From an uncultured Thermomicrobiales bacterium (lineage in GTDB: Bacteria > Chloroflexota > Chloroflexia > Thermomicrobiales > UBA6265), in NCBI GenBank assembly GCA_902806355.1, contig CADCWI010000043.1:1-32496 (forward strand): a stretch of DNA of 32,496 nucleotides, written 5' to 3'. Of the stretch, positions 8,401 through 16,183 are shown piece after piece. The notes beneath the pieces are model-generated. The model searched no databases and was not told the origin of the DNA. It saw nothing but the letters and a program-made list of their open reading frames with translations. Made by a program: the position numbers and the translations under genes. Position 1 is the first letter of the stretch. Each line of letters opens with the position of its first letter.

Positions 8401-9039
8401 GTGAGCATCAGCGAAACATACCGATACCAGGGACAGGTCAACGTCGACACGAGCAATTACCGAAAGCACACGAGCGACAACCCGCTTCAGCGCATGCTGA
8501 TCGATCGATTCCATACCAGGATTACCTCGATCGTGTCGGACCTCCGACCGCGGACCCTGCTCGATGCCGGGTGTGGCGAGGGATTCGTCGCAGATGCATT
8601 CCTCAAGGCCATGCCGGAGGCGAAGATCACCGGATTCGACGTTCTGGAAGAATCGGTCAAGCTGGCCCAGCTTCGGAATCCTCGCGCCACCTTCTCGCTC
8701 GGGGACATTTACAACATCGCCCACGACGACGACAGCTTCGATGTGGTCTATTGCTTCGAGGTGCTCGAGCACTTGCAGCGACCCGATCGGGCGCTGGAAG
8801 AGATGGCACGGGTCGCCAGACGCGCCGTTGTCATGAGCGTGCCTCATGAACCGTTCTTCTGCCTGGCCAATGCCGCCCGTGGCAAGAACCTCGATATGCG
8901 TCCCAGGGGATCCGATCCGGAGCATGTCAATTTCTGGTCACGCGAGGCCTTCGGACAGTTCGTCGACATGGAGCTCGATGTCGAGCTGCTCACGGGCTCG
9001 CTTCCCTGGACCATCTGCGTCGGTCGCCCCCGCTCCTAG
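8401..9039 (+). CDS. Class I SAM-dependent methyltransferase
   Basis: 212 residues from a GTG at 8401, chosen because AAAGGAG at 8387-8393 lies 7 bases upstream. An ATG at 8380 in the same frame lies just ahead of that site and is not needed. The Rossmann fold is clear: LLDAGCGEGFVADAF is motif I for SAM binding, TGFDVLEESVKLA gives the acidic residue after strand 2, FSLGDIYNIAHDDDSFDVVYCFEVLEHL covers motifs II-III, and VMSVPHEPFF follows. It belongs to the broad Methyltransf_11/25 group. The substrate cannot be read from the sequence. It follows the glycosyltransferase and flippase genes on the same strand but sits behind a terminator, so a shared role in a lipid-linked glycan is only a guess. 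Confidence 0.87.
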   Translation: MSISETYRYQGQVNVDTSNYRKHTSDNPLQRMLIDRFHTRITSIVSDLRPRTLLDAGCGEGFVADAFLKAMPEAKITGFDVLEESVKLAQLRNPRATFSLGDIYNIAHDDDSFDVVYCFEVLEHLQRPDRALEEMARVARRAVVMSVPHEPFFCLANAARGKNLDMRPRGSDPEHVNFWSREAFGQFVDMELDVELLTGSLPWTICVGRPRS

Positions 9040-9458
9040 GAGTCCGTCGCCCGTCTTTTGTTTTCCTGCGTACGAAGTTCAAGGCTGGTCGTCATCCAGA
9101 GCGCCGAGATGAATCTCGGAAGCCGCGTCGCGCGAAGCGCATCTGACGGAATAGGATTCTTCGGCAGCAGGCACCATATCCGCTCCGAGGATCGGCTACA
9201 TAGTCGATGCCGAGGGCATCGAGTGGCCACGATGCGATGCGGCCCATCGCCGGCAGATCCTTCGGTCGCTTCAAAGGCCATCCCGCAAGGATGGAGCGGA
9301 TGTGGCCCATCGCTCCCTCTGGATGACGGTCGGAGGAAGCCATCACACAGCGCTTCCATTATCGGGATTGCCCATCCGATTCGTCTTTATGTCGTGGGCG
9401 CCACCTGTCACCGCGCCACACGGTAGAATGATCCTCATGTAAACGAGGTCATCGCCCC
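9040..9458. other. Gene-free stretch with a cluster of perfect hairpins
   Basis: No frame here looks like a real protein on either strand. Four perfect inverted repeats fall within 191 bases: 9104-9119 (6-bp arms, TGAA loop), 9204-9222 (8-bp arms, 3-base loop), 9234-9250 (6-bp arms, 5-base loop) and 9278-9294 (6-bp arms, 5-base loop). A 15-base segment around GGCCCATCGC is repeated with one mismatch at 9236 and 9299. The right end carries ACGAGGT (9443-9449), the ribosome-binding site of the next gene. A T-rich run lies at 9055-9066, but I could not find a good terminator stem for it. Confidence 0.5.
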
Positions 9459-11114
9459 ATGTCATCCACCCCTTCATCCTCGACGAACCCACTCGGTGGC
9501 CCGGCGAAGCACCGCTTCCGCCAGGTCATCCTCCGCCAATGGTCTGGCTATGTCGCCCTCGTACGGGTGTGCCCTGGCTGCGGTCACGAGAATCGGGAGA
9601 CCGATCTCTTTTGCACGGGATGCGCTCGCGACATCCGCAATGAGCCAGTCCAGTCGTCTCAGGATGATCGAGCCGGAGTCGAACTCCTCAACCGGCGCCT
9701 GGCACGAGAGGAACGTCAACGGACGCGCTCCCGCGTGCATCACGCCCAGGGAGGCGGCGGCTGGATCTTCGTTGGGCTCGTCCTCGTGGCCATCTCGATC
9801 GCGATGCAGGCTGACCCGCTTGTCCGGCTCTTGCTTTGGCTCGGCGGCATCGGGCTCGGTATCGTTGGCATCTGGCAGATCCGCCGGGACGGATCGACGC
9901 TTCGCATCTGGGGATCGATTCTGACCAGCATCGCGGCGTTGTTTCTCGTCCTGGTCACCGTTCGCGCCCTTGCCGGAGGCGGGAACACAGCCGAACCTGA
10001 TGCTTCGCTCGGCCAGGCCGCCACCCCGCACCTGGGCGTTGAACCGATTATGGCTGCCTCCGGTACACCGCCCGTCGCAAACGGGATCACCGGTGAAGTC
10101 GCCATGTATCGCGGTGGGCCACGGCACGACGGCCAGCTCGCTGGTCCGGCACCCGCCACCACACCCCGTCTCGCCTGGCGGTTCGACACGGGGGGTGAGG
10201 TCTATTCATCTCCGGCGATCGCTAATGGCATGCTCTATGTCGCGAGCAAGGACGGCATTCTCTACGCATTGGACGCTGCGTCCGGCTCCGAGCGGTGGCA
10301 GGTCAGGATCAGCGAGTATGTCACCCGATCTTCTCCGGCAGTGATTGACGGGACCGTCTATATCGGCGGTGGGTTCGGATTCTACGCGTTGGACGCGGCA
10401 ACCGGCACGCAGCGGTGGTCCGTTCCAGTCAGGTATGCGGGCCAGGCGTCTCCGACCGTCGCCAATGGCGTGGTCATCGTCACGAGCCAGGAAGGCTGGA
10501 TCTACGCGCTCAAGGCTGAAACCGGCGAAACAGTCTGGCACACGGCAACCGATGGACTCGCATTCGGAGCACCGGCGATCATCGACGATCAGGTGATTTA
10601 CGGCACCGATAATGGCGTCGTCAACAAGGTTGAGCTCGCCACGGGCCGCCTGACCTGGCGGGCAACGGTATCCGGTGCGGTCTTCGCCAGCCCGGTCGTG
10701 TCACAATCGACGGTCCTGGTGACAACGGAGGCCGGGACGTTAATCGCCCTCGATCTCGCTGATGGCCAGCAACGATGGTCGTTCACGCACGGTGGGTCGG
10801 AAGCTGCCTCCCTGAGCGACTCGCTCGTGGTGCTCAGCGCGAGCGATGCCGGAATCTACGGGATCGATCCCGGCAGTGGAGAGCAACGCTGGATGTACCC
10901 GGCTGGCAAGCGCGATCTCTCGGCACCCGTCACGGCCGGTGATACGGTCCTGGCGGGCGCGGGCGACACCCTCCTCGCTCTCGATCCCGCCACTGGGGCC
11001 GCCCGCTGGTATTTCCTGGCCGGGGACGTGATCGAGACATCACCGGTCGTCGTCGATGGCTACGTCTTCTTCGGGAGCCGGGATGGCTTTGTCTATGCCG
11101 TGTCCGACCGCTGA
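9459..11114 (+). CDS. Zinc-ribbon, three-helix membrane protein with PQQ-type beta-propeller
   Basis: 551 residues in three parts. Residues 38-55 form a zinc ribbon (CPGCGHENRETDLFCTGC). About 101-172 hold three hydrophobic helices. About 214-551 hold eight PQQ/BamB-type repeats, each with a core like YALDAASGSERW, enough for a closed eight-bladed propeller. With three helices and a cytoplasmic ribbon, the propeller would lie outside the membrane. No quinoprotein dehydrogenase catalytic set is evident, so it is more likely a binding or scaffold protein than an enzyme. The ATG at 9459 has ACGAGGT 9 bases upstream. The 37 residues ahead of the ribbon are atypical, and a later GTG at 9567 is possible but has no ribosome-binding site. 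It converges on hemL with 10 bases between stops. Function unknown. Confidence 0.85.
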   Translation: MSSTPSSSTNPLGGPAKHRFRQVILRQWSGYVALVRVCPGCGHENRETDLFCTGCARDIRNEPVQSSQDDRAGVELLNRRLAREERQRTRSRVHHAQGGGGWIFVGLVLVAISIAMQADPLVRLLLWLGGIGLGIVGIWQIRRDGSTLRIWGSILTSIAALFLVLVTVRALAGGGNTAEPDASLGQAATPHLGVEPIMAASGTPPVANGITGEVAMYRGGPRHDGQLAGPAPATTPRLAWRFDTGGEVYSSPAIANGMLYVASKDGILYALDAASGSERWQVRISEYVTRSSPAVIDGTVYIGGGFGFYALDAATGTQRWSVPVRYAGQASPTVANGVVIVTSQEGWIYALKAETGETVWHTATDGLAFGAPAIIDDQVIYGTDNGVVNKVELATGRLTWRATVSGAVFASPVVSQSTVLVTTEAGTLIALDLADGQQRWSFTHGGSEAASLSDSLVVLSASDAGIYGIDPGSGEQRWMYPAGKRDLSAPVTAGDTVLAGAGDTLLALDPATGAARWYFLAGDVIETSPVVVDGYVFFGSRDGFVYAVSDR

Positions 11115-11124
11115 CCGTGCCTGC

Positions 11125-12447
11125 TCATGAAAGAAGGGCAAATGCCTCGGAGGCTGCCTCGAGCGTCATGGAGAGATCATCATCCGAGTGTGCGGCGGAA
11201 AGAAACAACGTCTCGAACTGGGACGGGGCGAAGTAGACTCCGCGCTCCAGCAGCTCGTTGAAGAACGTCGCGAACCTGGCCGCATCGCTTGCCTGAGCGT
11301 CCGCGTACGTGAATACCGGGGATTCGTTGAAGAACATCCCGGCCATCGTTCCCACATTGGTCGCCTGGAGCGGGATGGACGCCGAGGCAGCGGCCCTTCG
11401 CAGCCCATCGACCAGCGTGCCCGCCGCCCTCGCGGCAACATCCCAGACGCCCGGTTCCTTGAGAACGGTCAGCGTCGCGATGCCCGCCGCGGTCGCGACC
11501 GGGTTGCCGGAAAGCGTGCCCGCCTGATACATCGTGCCCGCCGGCGCGACATGCTCCATCACGGCCCGAGCCCCCGCATAGGCCGCGAGCGGAAAACCAC
11601 CGCCGACAACCTTGCCGAAGGTCACAAGGTCCGGCTGGACGCCGTACAACTCGACCGCACCGCCCGGCGCGACCCGAAACCCCGTCATCACCTCATCGAA
11701 GATCAACAGCGCTCCGTGCTTCTCGGTGATCGCGCGCAGGCCCTGAAGGAATCCATCTCGCGGCGGGACGAGCCCCATGTTGCCGGCAACGGGCTCGACG
11801 ATGATCGCGGCGATCTTTCCACCGTGCTGATCGAACAGCGCCTCGACCGCGCCGAGATCATTGAATGGCGCGACCAGCGTGTCGATCGTCGCGCCGCGTG
11901 GTACTCCCGGGCTATCGGGCAATCCAAGCGTTGCGACACCGCTGCCCGCCTGCACGAGCAACATGTCCGCGTGCCCGTGATAGCAACCGCTGAACTTGAT
12001 GATCTTCTCCCGGCCAGTCGCCGCGCGTGCCAACCGCAGTGCGCTCATCGTCGCCTCGGTGCCAGAGGAGACCAGCCGCACCAGGTCAATCCCCGTCACG
12101 CTGTCGCGGATGAGCTCGGCAAGCTCCGTTTCCGCCAGGGTCGGTGCCCCGAAACTGGTTCCCTTGCGTAACGCCGCCGTTGTCGCTTCGACGACCCTGG
12201 GATGCGCGTGTCCGAGGATCAGCGGCCCCCAGGACAGGACGTAATCGATATAGGCATTGCCATCGACGTCCCAGAAGCGACTCCCCTGACCACGGTCGAC
12301 GAACACCGGGGTGCCTCCCACTGACCGGAAGGCCCGCACCGGGCTGTTGACCCCACCCGGGATGACCCTACGCGCGGCGGCGAACGCTTCGGCGGAGCGC
12401 GTATGCGAGATCGTTGGAGCGTTTACTCTATCGACGGTATCAGGCAT
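11125..12447 (-). CDS. hemL: Glutamate-1-semialdehyde 2,1-aminomutase HemL
   Basis: A PLP enzyme that turns glutamate-1-semialdehyde into 5-aminolevulinate, the second step of the C5 route to tetrapyrroles. It has 440 residues, the normal length. The N-terminus has the HemL signature [13 protein letters not shown], then [12 protein letters not shown]. The PLP-phosphate [15 protein letters not shown] lies near 127-141, the cofactor Asp is in FDEVMTGFR (about 250-258), and the Schiff-base lysine is Lys279 in [14 protein letters not shown]. The ATG is backed by AAGGAG 6 bases upstream. hemA lies upstream on the same strand, 198 bases away, so the two probably share a transcript. No other haem genes (hemB, hemC, hemD) are in the window. 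Confidence 0.95.
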   Translation of the reverse strand: MPDTVDRVNAPTISHTRSAEAFAAARRVIPGGVNSPVRAFRSVGGTPVFVDRGQGSRFWDVDGNAYIDYVLSWGPLILGHAHPRVVEATTAALRKGTSFGAPTLAETELAELIRDSVTGIDLVRLVSSGTEATMSALRLARAATGREKIIKFSGCYHGHADMLLVQAGSGVATLGLPDSPGVPRGATIDTLVAPFNDLGAVEALFDQHGGKIAAIIVEPVAGNMGLVPPRDGFLQGLRAITEKHGALLIFDEVMTGFRVAPGGAVELYGVQPDLVTFGKVVGGGFPLAAYAGARAVMEHVAPAGTMYQAGTLSGNPVATAAGIATLTVLKEPGVWDVAARAAGTLVDGLRRAAASASIPLQATNVGTMAGMFFNESPVFTYADAQASDAARFATFFNELLERGVYFAPSQFETLFLSAAHSDDDLSMTLEAASEAFALLS

Positions 12448-12645
12448 CAGAATCTCCTTGCCGAGACAGTAATTCGACGGGTTACGGTATTAGGGGTTCC
12501 ATCGCTCCACGGCCTTGCGGTGGCGGAAGAAGCCCGGCACGCTGCCGCGCCAACCCGGGCGCGACCAGGCGATGTCGATGGACTCTGTGCTCCTGCAGTG
12601 GCTGACCTCGCACGAGACTCGAGGTGCTACACCCGGGTTCACCTG
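12448..12645 (-). other. hemA-hemL intercistronic segment with several hairpins
   Basis: This 198-base gap lies between two genes that should be cotranscribed. It can form hairpins at 12605-12625 (6-bp arms ACCTCG/CGAGGT), 12546-12563 (6-bp arms CGCGCC/GGCGCG) and a short one at 12536-12546. None ends in a T run, so it is not an obvious terminator. I see no protein in it. Confidence 0.3.
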
Positions 12646-13896
12646 TCAGGTCCTGTCGGTATCCACACCGCATGCGCGCTGGATCAAGTTCAGCTCGTCC
12701 TCCGACGACGACTGCCGCAGGGCGAGGACCGGATCATGGAGCATCTTGTTCGTCAGCCCATGCGCCAGCGCCCGCACGACGTTGCGGTCGCGCTCCGGCA
12801 GATGAGCGAGTCGCCGCAGCACCCGCTCCAGTTCAGTGTCGCGGACGCTCTCCGCCCGCTGCCGGACGGCGGCGATTGCCGTCGCTGCCGCTCGACCCTG
12901 AGTCCATGACTCGAACTCCATGGTCGCGAAATCGATCAGCGTCTCCACCTTCTGCACTTCGGCCGCGTACTGCCGGCGTGTCTGGTCCGCCAGAGGTTCG
13001 AGCGCGTCGACATCCCGGACGGTCACGCCGGCGAGCGTGCCACACTCGGAATCGATCGTCCGCGGCACGCCGAGATCGACCAGGAGCAGTGGCGATTTGC
13101 GCTCCGCGATGTCATCGACATCCACAAGGGGCCGCTCGACCATTACCGCACCGAAGACGACATCAGCCTGTGCGAGCGCCTGAGGCAGGCCGGTGATTGG
13201 GACGACATGGCCGCCCGTCGCCCGGGCCAATTCCCGAGCGCGTTCGGGCGAGCGATTGATCACGGTCAGTTCACCGATGTCATGGGTTTTGAGCAACTTG
13301 GCGGTCAGCGTCGCCATCTTCCCGGCGCCGAGCACGACGGCGCTCCGGCCGGCCAGCGTCCCCATCTCCTGCTGGGCCAGATCGACGGCGGCATGAGCGA
13401 TCGAGACACGATTGCGAGAGATATTCGTCACGGTCCGAGCGCGCTTGCCGGTCTTCAGCGCGTCGGTGGCGAGCCGCTGCAGGATCGGACCGGCCGCTCC
13501 GGCATCCCGTGCCGTTTGGAGTGCATCACGAATTTGGGAAAGGATCTGGGGCTCACCAAGAACGATCGAATCCAAACCGCACGCTACCCGAAAGAGGTGC
13601 GTCACCGCGTCCTTGCCAGCGCGGACATACGATGCCTTTCGAAGCAGATGTTCCGGCACATCGTGATACCCGCCGAGAAAGGAGAATACTTCGGACTGAG
13701 CCATCTCCTCGGTGTCAGCGACAGCGTAGACTTCGGTTCGGTTGCATGTCGAGAGGATCAGCCCCTCGTCGACACGCTCGTGAAGGGCACGCAATCCCGC
13801 CGCGAGCGTGTCACCGGGAAAGGCGAGTTGCTCCCGGACATCGACCGGTGCGTATTCGTGATTCGATCCAACAACGATAAGCTGGGGTGCCGGCAA
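12646..13896 (-). CDS. hemA: Glutamyl-tRNA reductase HemA
   Basis: NADPH-dependent reduction of glutamyl-tRNA to glutamate-1-semialdehyde, the first and usually controlled step of the C5 haem route. 416 residues. The catalytic domain has GSNHEYAPVDVREQLAF at the N-terminus, the nucleophile Cys51 in LSTCNRTEVY, and the tRNA/substrate region HLFRVACGLDSIVLGEPQILSQIR. The NADPH-binding Rossmann part follows, with VVLGAGKMATLTAK and VINRSPERA, and a helical dimerisation domain at the C-terminus. The only in-frame start before an upstream stop is a TTG at 13896 with no clear ribosome-binding site, so translation initiation may be weak or regulated. It diverges from the class-III aminotransferase gene across a 356-bp control region. 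Confidence 0.94.
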   Translation of the reverse strand: MPAPQLIVVGSNHEYAPVDVREQLAFPGDTLAAGLRALHERVDEGLILSTCNRTEVYAVADTEEMAQSEVFSFLGGYHDVPEHLLRKASYVRAGKDAVTHLFRVACGLDSIVLGEPQILSQIRDALQTARDAGAAGPILQRLATDALKTGKRARTVTNISRNRVSIAHAAVDLAQQEMGTLAGRSAVVLGAGKMATLTAKLLKTHDIGELTVINRSPERARELARATGGHVVPITGLPQALAQADVVFGAVMVERPLVDVDDIAERKSPLLLVDLGVPRTIDSECGTLAGVTVRDVDALEPLADQTRRQYAAEVQKVETLIDFATMEFESWTQGRAAATAIAAVRQRAESVRDTELERVLRRLAHLPERDRNVVRALAHGLTNKMLHDPVLALRQSSSEDELNLIQRACGVDTDRT

Positions 13897-14022
13897 AGCG
13901 GAGGGTCCGGTTCTCTGGCATGCGCGACTGGTTCGACCTCACGAGGGGAACCGCCAGTGCACCATCACAGGGCACTGATCAACATCTCCAAGGATACCCG
14001 AAATCAGGCCGAATCAGACCTA

Positions 14023-14036
14023 AACGGTGCACCGTT
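14023..14036. promoter_or_regulatory. Perfect 14-bp palindrome, candidate operator
   Basis: AACGGTGCACCGTT reads the same on both strands. It lies 127 bp upstream of the hemA start and 55 bp before the candidate -35 of the divergent gene, so a dimeric regulator bound here could affect either side. The regulator is unknown. Confidence 0.45.
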
Positions 14037-14090
14037 GCAGGAATGAGTCTTATTGTGACCGGCCTCCCCGGTTCGCTTACCCTCGCGGTG

Positions 14091-14120
14091 TTGGCGTGAA
14101 AGCGGGGACTTGCATATAGT
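14091..14120 (+). promoter_or_regulatory. Candidate promoter for the class-III aminotransferase gene
   Basis: TTGGCG (14091-14096) and TATAGT (14115-14120) with an 18-base spacer. The -10 is identical to that of the candidate promoter at 5880-5885. Confidence 0.5.
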
Positions 14121-14252
14121 GCTGGGTAGAACGCAGAGAAGTTCTGCCTCCCCTCGCACGGCGTTATCGCGCGATTCCAGCGGATAGCATCGCACCCTCA
14201 GCTCGCACCCATGCACCGGGGATTCCATCAGCACCAAGGAGACGTACCTACT

Positions 14253-15632
14253 ATGGCAGCAACCGCACCATCATCCACGATCCAGTCCGACTACGAGGGG
14301 GCATTTGCTGGTTCCCATGCAATGCATGAGCGCGCACGCCGGGTCATCTCCGGCGGCATCACCCACGATGGTCGCTACCTGAAACCGTTTCCGCCATATA
14401 TCGTCCGAGCTCAGGGTGCGCACAAATGGGATGTCGACGGGCATGAGTTGATCGACTACGCTGTCGGCCACGGTTCCCTGATATTCGGCCACAACGACCC
14501 CGATCTCACAGCTGCCCTGCAGGGCCAGGCTCCGCAAGGCACGCACTTTGGCGCTGGCCACGAAGGCGAGGTCGCCTGGGCAGAGCAGGTCGTCAAGCTG
14601 GTCCCCTCCGCCGAGCAGGTGCGCTTCACGGCATCCGGCACGGAATCGACGCTGCTCGCGATGCGGATCGCCCGGGGCTACACCGAGAAGACGACGATCC
14701 TCAAGTTCGAGGGCCATTTCCATGGCTGGCAGGATTACGCCCTGAAAGGCGAGAAGCCGCCGTTCGAACGGACGACCGTTCCGGGTATTCCCAGGGAAAC
14801 GCTCGGCACTGTGGCCGTCCTCCCCGCCAATGATCTCGCGATGCTGGAAGAGCGGCTTGTGCAGGGAGATGTCGCCGGGGTGATCATCGAACCTAGCGGC
14901 GCCTCATGGGCGACCATCCCGCTCAAGCGTGACTTTCTCGGGCAAGTCCGCCTGCTCACCGAGAAGTACAACGCCGTCCTGATCTTTGACGAGGTGATCA
15001 CGGGCTTTCGCTGGGCGCCGGGTGGCGCCCAGGAACGGTTCGGCGTGACGCCGGACCTGACGACGATGGCCAAGATCATCGCCGGTGGGATGCCCGGCGG
15101 CGCCGTTGCGGGAACGACCGAGCTCATGCAGATGATCGCCTTCAAGGATGAGCCAGGCTGGAACGCGGATCGGCGCGTTCCCCAGGCAGGCACCTACAAC
15201 GCAAATCCGCTCGCTGCGGCGGCGGGTCTTGCGTGCCTCAGGAAGTGTGAGGATCCGGCCGTTCAACAGCATTGCGATGCACTGGCACAACAGGTCCGTT
15301 CCGGGTTGAACGAGGTGTTCGACCGGCTCGATGTGCCGGTCTTTGCCTGGGGCGAAAGCTCCGTCTTCCACATTGCCCTGGGCGAGCGCGCGTCGAACCG
15401 GGGTTCCGGAGACCTGCACACGCCCGAGGGTGTCTCGCCGGAGTTCCTCAAGGGAAGCGGTGGCGATGCGCTGGCCCAGACCTTCGAGATCGGGATGCTG
15501 CTCGAAGGCGTGCACCTGTTCCACTCGGGCGGTTTCTTCTCGACCGCCCACATGGGTGACGATGTCGAACGGACCATCACCGCGACAGAGCGCGTAGTCG
15601 AGAGGATGCGGGAGCAGCGCCTGCTAGGCTGA
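14253..15632 (+). CDS. Class-III PLP aminotransferase, HemL-like (aspartate aminotransferase family)
   Basis: 459 residues from the ATG at 14253, which has AAGGAG 11 bases upstream. An in-frame ATG at 14211 lies before that site and is rejected. The fold-type I landmarks are intact: RVISGGITHDGRY at the N-terminus, GHGSLIFGHNDPDL, the phosphate-binding TASGTESTLLAMRIAR (about 126-141), the cofactor Asp in FDEVITGFRWAPGG (about 245-258), and the Schiff-base lysine Lys274 in TMAKIIAGGMPGGA. It is related to HemL but lacks the Hem[11 protein letters not shown] signature and carries MPGGA where HemL has FPLAA. It is therefore probably a separate aminotransferase or aminomutase of unknown substrate. 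It is read away from hemA, with a second promoter of its own, and converges on the dinB-like gene. Confidence 0.88.
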   Translation: MAATAPSSTIQSDYEGAFAGSHAMHERARRVISGGITHDGRYLKPFPPYIVRAQGAHKWDVDGHELIDYAVGHGSLIFGHNDPDLTAALQGQAPQGTHFGAGHEGEVAWAEQVVKLVPSAEQVRFTASGTESTLLAMRIARGYTEKTTILKFEGHFHGWQDYALKGEKPPFERTTVPGIPRETLGTVAVLPANDLAMLEERLVQGDVAGVIIEPSGASWATIPLKRDFLGQVRLLTEKYNAVLIFDEVITGFRWAPGGAQERFGVTPDLTTMAKIIAGGMPGGAVAGTTELMQMIAFKDEPGWNADRRVPQAGTYNANPLAAAAGLACLRKCEDPAVQQHCDALAQQVRSGLNEVFDRLDVPVFAWGESSVFHIALGERASNRGSGDLHTPEGVSPEFLKGSGGDALAQTFEIGMLLEGVHLFHSGGFFSTAHMGDDVERTITATERVVERMREQRLLG

Positions 15633-15667
15633 TCCCTCCACGTTACCCGTGCCTGGGCGATCATCTG

Positions 15668-16165
15668 CTATGTGCGCATCGCGTTGACGATGCGTTCGAC
15701 CTGCTTGACATGAGACCGTTCATGACGAGCCAACCATTGCGCATAGAACAGCACCGTCCGCTCCAGCACCTTTCCCGCCCCCGTCACCGTTGCCGTACGG
15801 GACCAGCCTTCGCGTGGCAAAGGTTCCAGGACTGCCAGGAGATCGGCACGTTGCGCGATAAAGGCATCGAATGAAGGTCGGAATTCGAGTTCCCGATAGT
15901 CCGTCTTATCGATCCATGAGGTGGGATTGACAGCCCGCAGCGTCGGCGGGTCTTTGGTGATCATCGTCATGATGCAATCGCCCCAGACGTCCGCACACGA
16001 GCGGAGATGAGCGAGCACATCGTTCGCGGACCACTCATCGTGGACAGGGGCGGTGTGCAGTTGGGCAGATGCCAGACCAGCGGTGAGCGCCGCGATACGC
16101 GATGGCGTTTCGGGTAGCAGAGCCAAGACCTGCTCAATTGTCAGGGATCTTAGAGCGGATTTCAT
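15668..16165 (-). CDS. DinB-like (YfiT/DUF664-type) four-helix protein with start supplied by an IS element
   Basis: 165 residues of the DinB-like superfamily, metal-binding four-helix bundles. The first helix is TIEQVLALLPETPSRIAALT. HDEWSANDVLAHLRSCADVW carries the central histidine, and ARHERSHVKQVERI holds the C-terminal histidine pair. Families of this type include thiol-dependent transferases, but no substrate can be named. The present ATG (16163-16165) and the first four codons come from the terminal repeat of the IS630 element. Without the element, the frame would start at a TTG now at 17166-17168, with a strong AAGGAGG 7 bases upstream, and read Met-Pro-Ile then the same protein. The present ATG overlaps the transposase stop (ATGA), so the gene may now be translated by coupling. 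Whether it is still expressed is unknown. Confidence 0.8.
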   Translation of the reverse strand: MKSALRSLTIEQVLALLPETPSRIAALTAGLASAQLHTAPVHDEWSANDVLAHLRSCADVWGDCIMTMITKDPPTLRAVNPTSWIDKTDYRELEFRPSFDAFIAQRADLLAVLEPLPREGWSRTATVTGAGKVLERTVLFYAQWLARHERSHVKQVERIVNAMRT

Positions 16166-16183
16166 GTTGGTTGCTCATCTGGC
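16153..16183 (+). repeat. IS630 terminal inverted repeat, transposase 3' side
   Basis: Starts GAGCGGATTTC and ends CATCTGGC. It pairs with 17129-17159 at 22 of 31 positions. It contains the transposase stop and, on the minus strand, the ATG now used by the dinB-like gene. Confidence 0.85.

Larger units (their letters stand above)
13897..14252. promoter_or_regulatory. Divergent control region between hemA and the class-III aminotransferase gene
   Basis: No gene lies in these 356 bases. Visible elements are a perfect 14-bp palindrome at 14023-14036, a tandem pair of AATCAGNCC units at 14002-14020, a candidate rightward promoter at 14091-14120, and the ribosome-binding site AAGGAG at 14236-14241. 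I could not pick a convincing leftward promoter for hemA. Confidence 0.5.

Noticed and set aside
9058..9426. Overlapping frames of 84-122 codons on both strands
   Set aside because: Arg/Ser-rich with no conserved pattern; the region is better explained by hairpins in non-coding DNA.
11188..12171. 327-codon open frame on the plus strand
   Set aside because: Antisense to hemL with no recognisable domain, while hemL has every family motif and a strong ribosome-binding site.
12448..12645. Possible T-box leader before hemL (minus strand has TGGAACC, the core of a T-box bulge)
   Set aside because: The flanking antiterminator helices do not form, there is no terminator with a T run, and a 7-base match is expected by chance in a region this size.
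15633..15667. Terminator between the class-III aminotransferase and the converging dinB-like gene
   Set aside because: The 35-base gap has no stem followed by a T run on either strand.
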